From positions 1 through 62,623 of the forward strand of contig CANGMZ010000004.1 of the NCBI GenBank assembly GCA_947454715.1: a DNA stretch of 62,623 nt, written 5' to 3'. Position numbers and translations under genes: made by a program. Below the pieces are notes generated by a model. The model was not told the origin of the DNA. It made no database searches and saw only the letters and a list, made by a program, of their open reading frames with translations. The stretch comes from Chitinophagaceae bacterium. GTDB taxonomy: Bacteria > Bacteroidota > Bacteroidia > Chitinophagales > Chitinophagaceae. Below, one piece after another: positions 45,823 to 55,659 of this stretch (position 1 is its first letter; every line of letters starts with the position of its first letter).

Positions 45823-48438
45823 ATGAAGATACAACGTGCCACACCTGTAAATGAGTTTTTGGCAAAGCTTATTTTCCTGATGTTACCAACGGCGGCAGTG
45901 GGTTATTACCTGCTCTACTGCCTGCATATAAAGTATGCAATCATACAGAATGGTGCCCCTACCCTGAGTTTATATTTTGCAGGTGGCATGGGTCTGGCTG
46001 CTTTGATCTATTCATTTCGTATTCGTTTTTTGCCTACTTATCTGGTCTTATTATTCCTATTATATTCTACCTATAAAGGGATAGACATCAATGCGACCTC
46101 CGAATTTTCCTTTTTCACATCCATACAGTTTATGGCATTTGCCATATTGTTTTCCTCAGGATGGCTCATTGGGTGGGGATATATCCGTCTCAGGTATTTT
46201 GCAGTTATCGTTTCTGCGGCTATGCTTACAGGCTGTATCGCATTAATAGCCGGTTCTCAGATAGATTCTGTAATTGCGCTTGCTTACTCATTTATACCTA
46301 CCCTGCTCTATGCGATTTACAATATCTTCACTGCAGAGCAGATTTACAACTATAAAGACAAGTCTAAAAAATTCTGGTGGTTTCTGATCCGACGTGTATT
46401 TATTTTTGGCTTATTGGTTGCGTTCCTATTGCTATGCACACTTGCACTATTGCGGAAAGAGATAAAAGCGACTGTAGACCAGTATGGCGGTGGCGGGAAG
46501 AAAGGCGGTAACAATATGATGAAACAGAACAAAGATGGCACCTTTGATCTGAAAGATTATTCTAAACTGAGTAATTCACTGAACAGGGACAAGCAATTGC
46601 TGTTCTGCGCACACATTGATAATTATTTCCCGAATACAAAGTACCCTAATCCGCTTTACCTCACCGCATTCTACTTTACCAAATTCGACACGACAACAGA
46701 AACGTTTGAGCGTGACGCAACTATTCCATATAACGACTTATTTGAACCTGACCCCTCTAAGATTCCTTTATTCGGAACAAAGACGGACACAATGGTGATA
46801 CACAATAGCCTGGGCAACAAATACCGGGATATTGTAGATGTAGAAATATATAATTGTAATTTATCTCCCAGCACCTATCTGGCACCAAATGTGGGATTTT
46901 TTGTGCAGCCAATAACTGTAGAAAAAGACTTCAGAGAGAAATTCAGATCGGCATACCGAACTAAGAGTTATGTATCAACCCTCAATAGTGCCTACTTTGT
47001 TTATAACATGGACACACCTGTTATCAGACAATTTCAGGAACAACGTTTCCAGATACTGAGAGCAGTAAAGGAATACAAAGAAGTAGACCCAAAATTCATG
47101 AGGTATTACACCTACATGCCTGAGAATGACAAATTCAAATCAATCAGCACACTTGCGCACCGCATTACAGACACCGCACACACACCGGTAGACAAGGTAA
47201 TAGCCATCAGAAACTACTTCTTGTCAAAAAATGGGAACGGTGAGCATTTATATAAATACACAGATAACCCCGGAGAACCAGACATTCCTAATGCATCTAA
47301 ACTACTCTACTTCCTGAATGAAAACCATAAAGGATACTGCGCTTATTATGCAGGGGCTACCCTTTTTATGCTTCGCTCATTGGGTATACCATCACGTATA
47401 GCTGTGGGTTTCTTAACAGAAGACCGTAGTGATAAAAACAAAGGCTGGTATTGGTATTATGCAAATCAAGCGCATGCGTGGATTCAGGTTTACTTTCCCG
47501 GATATGGCTGGCTCGACTTTGACACCACAGTTGGCAACAGCGATGAAAACCGCCCTACCCCACAGCCAGATGGCACACCACCTATGCAACCACCAAAGGC
47601 GTGGCTTGCGGCTGAAGGTGTTGTGGAAAATACCGACACCCTCAAAAAAACAATGCAATTTTCTGTAAAACATTACATATTTCATGATAAGGAGTATAAC
47701 CCGGAAAAACCGGTAAGTATCACCCTTGACATGAAGGTATCTGCTATATTTAAAGACAGCGTCACTCTGCCATTCAACAAAGTGCAGAAAGGCGATGAAG
47801 GTACTGCGGTGTCTTATGCAGAAGTATTGAAAAAGATAGAACCAAAAGAGGAAGAGAATGCAACATCCTTGCTGAAAAGTTTGCCTGCACCAACACCTAT
47901 TGACGAGGTTTATCTGAAAAAGAAAGAACTAGCTGCGAAAAAAGAAGCACAGAAAAACGATGTTACTCAGAAAAAAGTGTCTAAAAGACAGTTAATGTGG
48001 ATTGGCTTAAGCATACTGGGCTTGTTCTTGCTCCTATTGTTATTATTGCCGGAAATGGTGTTGCAGTATTACATATACAAATACAACAATACAAAGGCAC
48101 AAAATGACAAACCATATTGGGCGTACAGAGCAGCTACTTATTATCTACATATTATAGGTATCAGCAAGGGCACACGAACACCTATGCAATATGCTAAACA
48201 ATCTATAGATCCGTTCTTCGATACCACATTTGTGCAGTTCATGAATGTTTATTTGAAGAAAAAATATGCGAAGCAAGATTTAAGTGAACGTGAAAAAGAG
48301 TTTGTAGATGCGTTTTTGAAACCGTTCCTGCAAAAGGTAAAATCCAGAACCAAACTAAAAGACAGGTTCTTCGGTTTTATTAATCCTGTGAGAATGGCCG
48401 GCTTTTTTACTATGCCTGAAGACGAAAAAGAAATGTAA
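45823..48438 (+). CDS. Membrane-bound transglutaminase-like protein
   Basis: An 871-residue protein. About six hydrophobic segments lie in residues 15-215. A periplasmic region follows, containing a transglutaminase-like core with catalytic Cys near 506 (KGYCAYYAGATLFMLRSLG), His near 551 (QAHAWIQVYFPGYG) and Asp near 565 (WLDFDTT). A last membrane segment lies at about 725-750, then a cytosolic tail (residues 750-871). This layout (membrane, transglutaminase, membrane, DUF4129-like tail) is common in bacteria, where it is thought to be a protease or cross-linking enzyme, but its substrate is unproved. The next gene encodes a penicillin-binding protein, hinting at a wall or envelope role. Confidence 0.85.
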   Translation: MKIQRATPVNEFLAKLIFLMLPTAAVGYYLLYCLHIKYAIIQNGAPTLSLYFAGGMGLAALIYSFRIRFLPTYLVLLFLLYSTYKGIDINATSEFSFFTSIQFMAFAILFSSGWLIGWGYIRLRYFAVIVSAAMLTGCIALIAGSQIDSVIALAYSFIPTLLYAIYNIFTAEQIYNYKDKSKKFWWFLIRRVFIFGLLVAFLLLCTLALLRKEIKATVDQYGGGGKKGGNNMMKQNKDGTFDLKDYSKLSNSLNRDKQLLFCAHIDNYFPNTKYPNPLYLTAFYFTKFDTTTETFERDATIPYNDLFEPDPSKIPLFGTKTDTMVIHNSLGNKYRDIVDVEIYNCNLSPSTYLAPNVGFFVQPITVEKDFREKFRSAYRTKSYVSTLNSAYFVYNMDTPVIRQFQEQRFQILRAVKEYKEVDPKFMRYYTYMPENDKFKSISTLAHRITDTAHTPVDKVIAIRNYFLSKNGNGEHLYKYTDNPGEPDIPNASKLLYFLNENHKGYCAYYAGATLFMLRSLGIPSRIAVGFLTEDRSDKNKGWYWYYANQAHAWIQVYFPGYGWLDFDTTVGNSDENRPTPQPDGTPPMQPPKAWLAAEGVVENTDTLKKTMQFSVKHYIFHDKEYNPEKPVSITLDMKVSAIFKDSVTLPFNKVQKGDEGTAVSYAEVLKKIEPKEEENATSLLKSLPAPTPIDEVYLKKKELAAKKEAQKNDVTQKKVSKRQLMWIGLSILGLFLLLLLLLPEMVLQYYIYKYNNTKAQNDKPYWAYRAATYYLHIIGISKGTRTPMQYAKQSIDPFFDTTFVQFMNVYLKKKYAKQDLSEREKEFVDAFLKPFLQKVKSRTKLKDRFFGFINPVRMAGFFTMPEDEKEM

Positions 48439-48550
48439 ATTTGTGTCGCTTAACACTGAATAACAGAGATTAGATGACACAAAATAATCTATCTTAATAA
48501 TAATCAGTGTATTATAAATATCAACTGTAGATACTCAAATTATAAAAGAC

Positions 48551-50869
48551 TTGAAAAACCAACCTGAAAATACCAAGGTAAAAACCAGAGCTAAACGTTC
48601 TGTGCGCATTCTCTGGCGTTCATTTATCTTTTTCATTGTCACTTTTATTTTGCTGATTTTTGCCATAGACCATGGCATGATCGGTTATATGCCCTCAATG
48701 ATTGAGTTAGAAAACCCGCAGAGCGCATTGTCATCAGACGTGTATGCGGCTGACGGCACTATACTTGGGCGTTACTATGTACAGGATAGGTCTAATTGCA
48801 AATACACTGATATTTCACCAAATGTGATTAATGCTTTGTTGGCAACGGAAGATGCCCGCTTTTTTGACCACTCCGGTATTGACCCCATAGCGACAGTGGC
48901 AATTCCTATTTATGCATTGATACATAAAAAGCGTGGTTCATCAACTATTACCCAACAGTTAGCCAAAAACCTTTTCCCACGTAACGTAGAAAGTTCAGTA
49001 CTCCTACCGTTCATTAAGCTGAAAGAGTGGGTTTTGGCAGTAAAACTAGAGCGAAACCTTACAAAAAATGAAATTATTACGCTATATCTGAATACAGTAC
49101 CTTTTGGCGATAACGTGTTTGGTATTCGTAATGCATCACTTACATTCTACAATAAAACACCAGATAAAGTAACGATTGACGAGGCCGCCATATTGATAGG
49201 TATGCTGAAGGGAAATACGATGTATAACCCTCGTAAAAACCCAGCAAGAGCTAAAAGCAGAAGAAATACGGTTCTGGACCAGATGGTAAAATATAACTAC
49301 CTTACTGAAGGACAGGCAGACAGTTTTAAAGATCATGAAACACCACTTAACTATCATAAAATAGACTATCACGATGGTATAGCACCTTATTTCAGACAAG
49401 TACTGGAATCGCAGGTAAAGGCAATATTGAAAGATTTGAAGAAGCCGGACGGCAATCCTTACGACTTGTATAAAGATGGCTTGAAAATATACACCACCAT
49501 AGATGTGCGCATGCAACGCTATGCAGAAGAGGCTATGCAAGAGCACCTTACAGAACTGCAAAAACAGTTTATGGCACAAAGTGGCTATCGCGATGGTTCG
49601 GTTTGGGAGAAAGGCGCGAAAAGCAATGTACAAAACATCTTAAACAGTAGCATAAAGGCATCAGACAGATATCAGTCGTTCAAAGACATGAACATGAGTG
49701 ATAAGCAAGCCATGGCTATGATGGAACGCCCTAATAAGACCAGAGTTTTTGCTTGGAATAAATTACATTATAAGGATACTACTATCAGTCCTATAGACTC
49801 TATAAAGTACATGAAAACCTTCCTTCAATCGGGTTTTATGGCTATGGATCCGTTTACCGGAGAGGTAAAAGCGTGGGTAGGTGGCATCGATCACACTTTC
49901 TTTCAATTTGACCACGTAAACGTGAACACCAAACGTCAGGTAGGTTCAACTATAAAACCGCTGTTGTATTGCTTCGCAGTTGATAACGGATTCTCCCCTT
50001 GCGGTATTGTACAAACTGCGCCACAGAGTTTTCCTACCCTACCTAAACCTTATGATGCCGGTGGGTCTGAAAACGGAGACGTGCCTATGAAATATGCACT
50101 GGCACTATCACTCAATAATGCTGCATTATATATACTAAAACAAGTAGGCATTGAAGCATTTGTTGACTTTGCTCATAAATGCAATATTACCAGTCGTTTA
50201 GATAAATTCCCATCTGTAGCATTAGGCGTTTCTGATATCTCGTTATATGAGATGATGGGCGCCTATAGTATGTTCCCCGGTGGAGGAACAAACACACAAC
50301 CCTATTTCATGGTGCGTATTGAAGATAAGAATGGAATGCTGATAAAGAATTTTGCACCTGTACAAAAAGAAGTAATCAACCCAAATACTGCCTATAAAAT
50401 GGTAAAAATGATGAAGGGTGTCGTTGACTTTGGTACGGGTGGACGTATGCGTCACCGCTATGGACTGATGAATGACATTGCAGGTAAAACAGGTACTACT
50501 AATAACCAGGCTGATGCATGGTTTATAGGTTACACCCCTCAGTTACTTGCAGGAGCATGGGTTGGTTGTGATGACAGAGAATTCCGTTTCAGAAGTGAAG
50601 CACTTGGTCAGGGTGCGGCGGCGGCATTACCTATATGGGCTTACTTTATGAAGAGAGTTTATGCAGATAAGAACCTGAATATCAATCCTGCGGCTACATT
50701 CAGAGCTCCTGAAGGATTCCAGGACTGCGGTGGCGGTGGAGACAATGCTGCCGGAGACGGAGCACCGGGAGCTGATAAAGATAAAAATAAGAAGGCAGGG
50801 AAAACACCAAAAGATGGTGAGGACCCAATAGAACATGCCGGTGCGCCTGTAAAAGATGAAGATGAATAA
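48551..50869 (+). CDS. Class A penicillin-binding protein (PBP1a-type)
   Basis: A 772-residue bifunctional peptidoglycan synthase. One membrane segment (about 18-40) is followed by the GT51 glycosyltransferase domain with the catalytic glutamate in TEDARFFDHSGID (near 100) and RGSSTITQQLAKNLF. The transpeptidase domain has S-x-x-K as GSTIKP (near 465), S-x-N as SLNNAAL and K-T-G as GKTGTTNNQADAW (near 643). All are intact. Translation must start at TTG (48551), since the upstream in-frame stop at 48515 leaves no ATG before the membrane segment. The C-terminal tail is Gly-, Asp- and Lys-rich and disordered. It lies 112 bp downstream of the transglutaminase gene. Confidence 0.93.
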   Translation: MKNQPENTKVKTRAKRSVRILWRSFIFFIVTFILLIFAIDHGMIGYMPSMIELENPQSALSSDVYAADGTILGRYYVQDRSNCKYTDISPNVINALLATEDARFFDHSGIDPIATVAIPIYALIHKKRGSSTITQQLAKNLFPRNVESSVLLPFIKLKEWVLAVKLERNLTKNEIITLYLNTVPFGDNVFGIRNASLTFYNKTPDKVTIDEAAILIGMLKGNTMYNPRKNPARAKSRRNTVLDQMVKYNYLTEGQADSFKDHETPLNYHKIDYHDGIAPYFRQVLESQVKAILKDLKKPDGNPYDLYKDGLKIYTTIDVRMQRYAEEAMQEHLTELQKQFMAQSGYRDGSVWEKGAKSNVQNILNSSIKASDRYQSFKDMNMSDKQAMAMMERPNKTRVFAWNKLHYKDTTISPIDSIKYMKTFLQSGFMAMDPFTGEVKAWVGGIDHTFFQFDHVNVNTKRQVGSTIKPLLYCFAVDNGFSPCGIVQTAPQSFPTLPKPYDAGGSENGDVPMKYALALSLNNAALYILKQVGIEAFVDFAHKCNITSRLDKFPSVALGVSDISLYEMMGAYSMFPGGGTNTQPYFMVRIEDKNGMLIKNFAPVQKEVINPNTAYKMVKMMKGVVDFGTGGRMRHRYGLMNDIAGKTGTTNNQADAWFIGYTPQLLAGAWVGCDDREFRFRSEALGQGAAAALPIWAYFMKRVYADKNLNINPAATFRAPEGFQDCGGGGDNAAGDGAPGADKDKNKKAGKTPKDGEDPIEHAGAPVKDEDE

Positions 50870-50930
50870 GGAAGTAATTGTGGTTGCGGTTGCGGTTAAC
50901 GACAACAGGCATAAGAATAAATAAAAGTAA

Positions 50931-52148
50931 ATGCGGAATAAAGTAAAAATAATCAACGACCCGGTATATGGCTTTCTGCGATTTCCGGAACCCGAGGTTA
51001 TTAAAGTTATAGATCATCCTTGGTTTCAGCGGTTAAGAAATATTAAGCAAATGGGTATGGCGCAACTGGTATACCCAGGCGCAGTACATACCCGGCTACA
51101 CCACTCATTAGGCGCATGTCACCTTATGGGTAAGGCATTAGATGAACTCAAAGCCAAAGATATTATTACCAGTAAAGAAGAAAGTACCGCTGCAAGACTT
51201 GCGGCTTTACTTCACGATGTTGGGCATGGTCCTTATTCGCACTCATTGGAGCATACTATTGTAGGTGTGCATCACGAAACCCTTTCCAGACTGATAATGG
51301 AAAGAATGAATAAAGAGTTCAACGGCCTACTCACTACTGCAATAGAAATTTTCGACCATTCATATCCTCGTCAGTATCTGCATCAATTGGTATCAAGCCA
51401 GTTAGATGTAGATAGGATGGATTACTTAAACCGAGACAGCTTTTTTACCGGTGTATCTGAAGGTGTCATCGGTTACGACCGCATATTACAAATGCTGACT
51501 GTTAGGGATAATGAACTCATGGTGGAGGAAAAAGGCGTCCATTCTGTTGAGAAGTTCATAATAGCAAGAAGGCTCATGTATTGGCAGGTATACCTGCACA
51601 AAACAGTATTGGGGTCAGAAATGTTATTAATAAAAATATTAAACAGAGCAAAAGAACTGGCAAGTGAGGGTGAAGAATTATTTGCCACTCCGGTTTTTAA
51701 ACATTTTTTATATCAGAATCTGACAGAAGAAGACTTTATAAATAACCCTATACATCTTGAAATGTATTGCCAATTAGATGATACAGATGTAATGGCTTCA
51801 ATAAAAGTATGGCAAACGCATAAAGATAAAGTATTATCTAAGCTCTGTCAAATGCTAATATTAAGAAAACTTTATAAAATTATCTTCGATTCTGAATCTT
51901 TGGCAAGCATTTTGACGCAAAAAAAGGAAGAGGTCAAATTACAGTTTGGAATAGAAGATAAATATATACATTATTTCGTTTTTGATGGTATTGCGAGCAA
52001 CAGCACGTATAAAACTAACGACGAATTAATAAAAATTGAAACTAAAAGCGGATTAGTTAAGAATATTACGGAAATAGACGATTCATTAGTTAATCAAACT
52101 CTTGCTCGTGCCGTTCATAAAAACTACATTTGCTACATCCAATCTTGA
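50931..52148 (+). CDS. HD-domain phosphohydrolase
   Basis: A 405-residue HD protein of the YdhJ/SAMHD1-like branch. Metal ligands are in TRLHHSLGACHLM, LLHDVGHGPYSHSLEH (H...HD) and the distal SSQLDVDRMDYLNRD. Related enzymes hydrolyse nucleotides such as dGTP, but many members of this branch have no proven substrate. It lies 57 bp before lpxD and in many Bacteroidota sits next to the lipid A genes, so it may be co-expressed with them. No terminator separates it from lpxD. Confidence 0.88.
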   Translation: MRNKVKIINDPVYGFLRFPEPEVIKVIDHPWFQRLRNIKQMGMAQLVYPGAVHTRLHHSLGACHLMGKALDELKAKDIITSKEESTAARLAALLHDVGHGPYSHSLEHTIVGVHHETLSRLIMERMNKEFNGLLTTAIEIFDHSYPRQYLHQLVSSQLDVDRMDYLNRDSFFTGVSEGVIGYDRILQMLTVRDNELMVEEKGVHSVEKFIIARRLMYWQVYLHKTVLGSEMLLIKILNRAKELASEGEELFATPVFKHFLYQNLTEEDFINNPIHLEMYCQLDDTDVMASIKVWQTHKDKVLSKLCQMLILRKLYKIIFDSESLASILTQKKEEVKLQFGIEDKYIHYFVFDGIASNSTYKTNDELIKIETKSGLVKNITEIDDSLVNQTLARAVHKNYICYIQS

Positions 52149-52205
52149 AAAATGGCCTTGATGAACGAAAATGGGTGTAAATAAATAACTGAAAATTAAC
52201 CGGAC

Positions 52206-53279
52206 ATGCAGTTTACAGCACAGCAGATAGCAACCCTGTTACAAGGAAAATTGGAAGGAGATCCTACCGTTAAGGTGAGTGACGTGGCGAAAATTGAGGA
52301 AGCGAATAGTGGGTCTTTGAGTTTTATAGCCAATCCTAAATATGAAGAATACCTCTACACATCGAAGGCATCTATAATTATCATTAATGAATCACTGGAA
52401 ATAGAACGACCTGTTGAAGCTACATTAATAAGAGTAAAAGACGCATATAGTGGTTTTGCTTTATTACTAGATAAATATGGAGAGATGATCTCCGGTGGAG
52501 CAAAGACAGGTATAGAACAACCCAGTTACATTTCAACTACTGCAACTTTAGGAAAAGATGTATATGTGGGTGCATTTTCGTACATTGGTGAAAATGCGGT
52601 GATAGGTGATGGGGTGAAAATATATCCGGGTTGCTATATTGGTAATAATGTAGTACTTGGTGACAATACAAAAATCTATGCCGGAGTAAAAATCTATGAC
52701 GATTGCCGACTAGGTAAACAAGTAGTGATACACTCAGGTACTGTAGTAGGCGGTGACGGGTTCGGATTTGCGCCATTAAAAGATGGCAGCTACAAGAAAA
52801 TGGCACAAATTGGCAATGTGATAATAGAAGACGATGTAGAAGTAGGTGCCAATACTACAATAGACAGAGCCACAATGGGTTCTACAATAATTAGAAAAGG
52901 TGTGAAACTGGACAATCTGATTCAGATAGCACACAATGTTGAGATAGGTGAACATACAGTAATAGCAGCACAAACCGGCATATCAGGTAGTGCAAAAGTA
53001 GGCAAACACTGTGTGATAGGTGGCCAGGTAGGGATGGTAGGCCATATTCAAATAGCTGATGGCACAAAAATTAATGCCCAGAGCGGAATTTCAAAATCTG
53101 TAAACACTCCGTATACAGTATTGAATAGTACACCGGCATTTGATTATAAAAGTTCGTTGAAAAGTCAGGCAATTTTCAGAAATTTGCCTGAATTGCAACA
53201 AAGGCTTCTGAAGCTGGAAGAAACGGTTAATGAATTAACAGCATTATTGAGTACCCAAAATCTGGAATATAAAAAGTGA
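52206..53279 (+). CDS. lpxD: UDP-3-O-(3-hydroxyacyl)glucosamine N-acyltransferase
   Basis: A 357-residue enzyme of lipid A synthesis that adds the N-linked hydroxyacyl chain to UDP-3-O-acyl-glucosamine. An N-terminal uridine-binding domain (about 1-100, GSLSFIANPKYEEYLY) leads to the left-handed beta-helix of hexapeptide repeats. Catalytic His is in IQIAHNVEIGEH; the GFGFAPLKDGSYKK and TIDRATMG segments are family hallmarks. A C-terminal coiled segment (LPELQQRLLKLEETVNEL) completes the trimer. Its stop overlaps the GTG start of lpxC-fabZ in the sequence GTGA, so translation is coupled. Confidence 0.95.
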   Translation: MQFTAQQIATLLQGKLEGDPTVKVSDVAKIEEANSGSLSFIANPKYEEYLYTSKASIIIINESLEIERPVEATLIRVKDAYSGFALLLDKYGEMISGGAKTGIEQPSYISTTATLGKDVYVGAFSYIGENAVIGDGVKIYPGCYIGNNVVLGDNTKIYAGVKIYDDCRLGKQVVIHSGTVVGGDGFGFAPLKDGSYKKMAQIGNVIIEDDVEVGANTTIDRATMGSTIIRKGVKLDNLIQIAHNVEIGEHTVIAAQTGISGSAKVGKHCVIGGQVGMVGHIQIADGTKINAQSGISKSVNTPYTVLNSTPAFDYKSSLKSQAIFRNLPELQQRLLKLEETVNELTALLSTQNLEYKK

Positions 53280-54742
53280 GTGAAGATATTTCGTTAAGAT
53301 CAGAGAGTAAGAAAAAGGCCGATTCATTGCATCAATCGAATGTGGGTGAAAACCAAAACACACTCAGAGGCAATGTTACTGTGCATGGTGTAGGCCTGCA
53401 TACAGGTGCTATTGTTACCATGACCATGAAGCCTGCTAATCCCGGCTTTGGTATTCGCTTTCAGCGCATAGACCTTCCGGAAAAACCGGTAGTAAAAGCT
53501 GATGTAGATTTCGTTGTAGACACATCGCGCGGCACAACTATTGAACATAACGGTGCACGAGTAAGCACAGTGGAACATACCATGGCTGCACTTGTTGGCT
53601 TGGGAGTTGACAATGCACTTATAGAGCTTGATGGCCCTGAAGTACCTATCCTTGATGGTAGTTCCCGTGAATTTATTGAGGCAATTGAAAGCGTTGGTAT
53701 ACTTGAACAAGATGCACGCAGAATTGTATATTCAATAGATACCAATATACATTATTACGATCCGGTTAAGAATGTGGATATGCTTGCAGTTCCATCTTCT
53801 GATTATCAGATTACTACACTTATTGATTTCAACTCCCCTGTATTAGGCACACAACATGCAGCATTGAAACATATCTCTGAATTCAAAAAAGAGATAGGAC
53901 CTTGCCGTACATTCTGCTTTCTGCATGAGTTGGAGTATTTGCTGGATAACAACCTGATTAAAGGTGGCGATGTCAGCAATGCTATCGTAGTTGTAGACAA
54001 AGTAGTGAGTCAGGATACTCTGGACCGCCTTGCAGTAGTATTTAACAAACAAAAAATAGAAGTAAAACAGGAAGGCATTCTTAACAATGTACAGCTACAT
54101 TTTACGAATGAACCTGCCCGCCACAAACTACTGGATGTAGTAGGCGACTTAGCCTTAATCGGTCACTCTATCAAGGCACACATCATTGCGAGCCGCCCGG
54201 GCCATGCTTCTAACGTAGAATTTGCTAAGAAGATTAAGCAGTATATCAAGAAGAACAAACATCTGTCAGACATACCGCACTACGATCCTTCTCAGCCAGC
54301 TATCTACGATATCAACATGATATCAAAAGCGCTTCCGCACAAGTATCCTTTCCTTTTGGTCGACAAGATCATTGAATTGAGCGATACACATGTGGTAGGC
54401 ATCAAAAACGTAACTGTCAATGAATATTTCTTCCCGGGCCACTTCCCTGGAAACCCTGTAATGCCAGGTGTTTTGCAGATTGAAGCACTAGCACAAACAG
54501 GTGGTATTCTTGCATTGAATAACTATGTAGATCCGGAAAACTACGATACATACTTCCTTAAAATAGACAAAGTACGTTTTAAGCAAAAAGTAGTTCCGGG
54601 AGATACCCTGATATTAAAATTAGAATTGTTAAGCCCTATACGCAGAGGAATCTGTGAAATGAGGGGAATGGTTTACGTAGGTAACAAACTCGCTACAGAA
54701 GCTGAGTTAGTAGCTCAAATAGTAAGAAAAGACAAAAAATGA
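53276..54742 (+). CDS. lpxC: Bifunctional LpxC deacetylase / FabZ dehydratase
   Basis: A 488-residue fusion. Residues about 25-320 are the zinc deacetylase LpxC, the committed step of lipid A synthesis. Zinc-site histidines lie in VSTVEHTMAAL and NEPARHKLLDVVGD, with GPEVPILDGSSREFI in between. Residues about 345-485 are FabZ, the 3-hydroxyacyl-ACP dehydratase of fatty acid synthesis, with LPHKYPFLLVDKI and the catalytic H and E in GHFPGNPVMPGVLQIEA. Such fusions are typical of Bacteroidota and balance the use of hydroxyacyl-ACP. It begins at GTG overlapping the lpxD stop and ends in ATGA overlapping the lpxA start. Confidence 0.95.
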   Translation: MSEDISLRSESKKKADSLHQSNVGENQNTLRGNVTVHGVGLHTGAIVTMTMKPANPGFGIRFQRIDLPEKPVVKADVDFVVDTSRGTTIEHNGARVSTVEHTMAALVGLGVDNALIELDGPEVPILDGSSREFIEAIESVGILEQDARRIVYSIDTNIHYYDPVKNVDMLAVPSSDYQITTLIDFNSPVLGTQHAALKHISEFKKEIGPCRTFCFLHELEYLLDNNLIKGGDVSNAIVVVDKVVSQDTLDRLAVVFNKQKIEVKQEGILNNVQLHFTNEPARHKLLDVVGDLALIGHSIKAHIIASRPGHASNVEFAKKIKQYIKKNKHLSDIPHYDPSQPAIYDINMISKALPHKYPFLLVDKIIELSDTHVVGIKNVTVNEYFFPGHFPGNPVMPGVLQIEALAQTGGILALNNYVDPENYDTYFLKIDKVRFKQKVVPGDTLILKLELLSPIRRGICEMRGMVYVGNKLATEAELVAQIVRKDKK

Positions 54743-55542
54743 TTCACCCGCTTACATACGTACACCCGGACGCTAAGATAGCTCCCAATGTAAAGATTGA
54801 CCCGTTTACCACCATCCACAAAAATGTGGAGATAGGTGAAGGTACATGGATAGGATCTAACGTAACCATAATGGAAGGTGCGAGAATAGGCAAGAATGTG
54901 CGCATATTCCCGAGTTCTGTTATTTCCGCTATTCCTCAAGACCTGAAGTATAAGGGCGAAGACACCATTACAATAATTGGTGACAATACTACTATACGTG
55001 AGTGTGTAACCATTAATCGTGGCACATCAGACAAGAATGCGACCAAAATAGGTAACAACTGCCTGATAATGGCATATACGCATATTGCGCACGACTGTGA
55101 AGTAGGTAACTATTGCATCTTCTCCAATAACACTACCCTAGCTGGTCACATTATTGTTGGAGATCACGTAGTACTTGCGGGTCTTACTGCTGTTCAGCAG
55201 TTTGTGCGTATTGGTTCTCATGCCTTTGTTACCGGTGGTTCACTGGTACGTAAAGATATTCCTCCTTATGTAAAAGCAGCTCGTGAGCCGCTATCTTATG
55301 TAGGTGTGAACTCTGTAGGTATGAAGCGCAGAGGCTATACAATCGACCAGATCAATCACATACTTGATATCTACCGCATCTTGTTTGTAAGAGGCTACAA
55401 TGTATCTAAAGCATTGAGCATCATAGAAACAGAGATCCCGGTTTCAGACGAGCGCGATGAGATTATCACATTTGTAAGAGAAACAGGTCGTGGTATTATG
55501 AAGGGATATATCCGCAGACATAATAATGAAGGTGTAGAATAA
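54739..55542 (+). CDS. lpxA: UDP-N-acetylglucosamine acyltransferase
   Basis: A 267-residue trimeric enzyme that starts lipid A synthesis by 3-O-acylating UDP-GlcNAc. The hexapeptide beta-helix fills residues about 5-185 (VKIDPFTTIHKNVEIGEGTW and so on). The catalytic histidine lies in NCLIMAYTHIAHDCEVG. A helical C-terminus (YTIDQINHILDIYRILF) is normal. Start and stop overlap the previous gene as ATGA, so lpxD-lpxC/fabZ-lpxA are one translationally coupled operon. A clean GAAA-loop terminator follows at 55563. Confidence 0.95.
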   Translation: MIHPLTYVHPDAKIAPNVKIDPFTTIHKNVEIGEGTWIGSNVTIMEGARIGKNVRIFPSSVISAIPQDLKYKGEDTITIIGDNTTIRECVTINRGTSDKNATKIGNNCLIMAYTHIAHDCEVGNYCIFSNNTTLAGHIIVGDHVVLAGLTAVQQFVRIGSHAFVTGGSLVRKDIPPYVKAAREPLSYVGVNSVGMKRRGYTIDQINHILDIYRILFVRGYNVSKALSIIETEIPVSDERDEIITFVRETGRGIMKGYIRRHNNEGVE

Positions 55543-55562
55543 TTGCTACTCAAAAATATATG

Positions 55563-55588
55563 ACAGGCTAACCGAAAGGTTGGCCTGT
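55563..55588 (+). terminator. Terminator of the lpx operon
   Basis: An 11-bp stem closes a GAAA tetraloop (one T-G wobble) and is followed by TTGTTT. Confidence 0.93.
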
Positions 55589-55613
55589 TTTGTTTAGCGT
55601 AGTTCATAAAAAA

Positions 55614-55637
55614 AGGTGTTTGCTGTTGCAAACACCT
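55614..55637 (-). terminator. Terminator of the FKBP gene
   Basis: AGGTGTTTGC and GCAAACACCT form a perfect 10-bp stem with a 4-base loop. On the reverse strand a T run of seven follows. Confidence 0.92.
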
Positions 55638-55659
55638 CATGAATATGTATAAACCTAAA

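Noticed and set aside
48440..48483. Inverted repeat TTTGTGTC/GACACAAA after the transglutaminase gene
   Set aside because: The 8-bp arms with a 28-base loop are too weak for a confident terminator.
53324..54052. Long reverse-strand open frames opposite lpxC-fabZ, and similar ones opposite atpD, the RluB-like gene and the giant kinase
   Set aside because: They are shadows of well-supported genes in other frames and contain no known domain.
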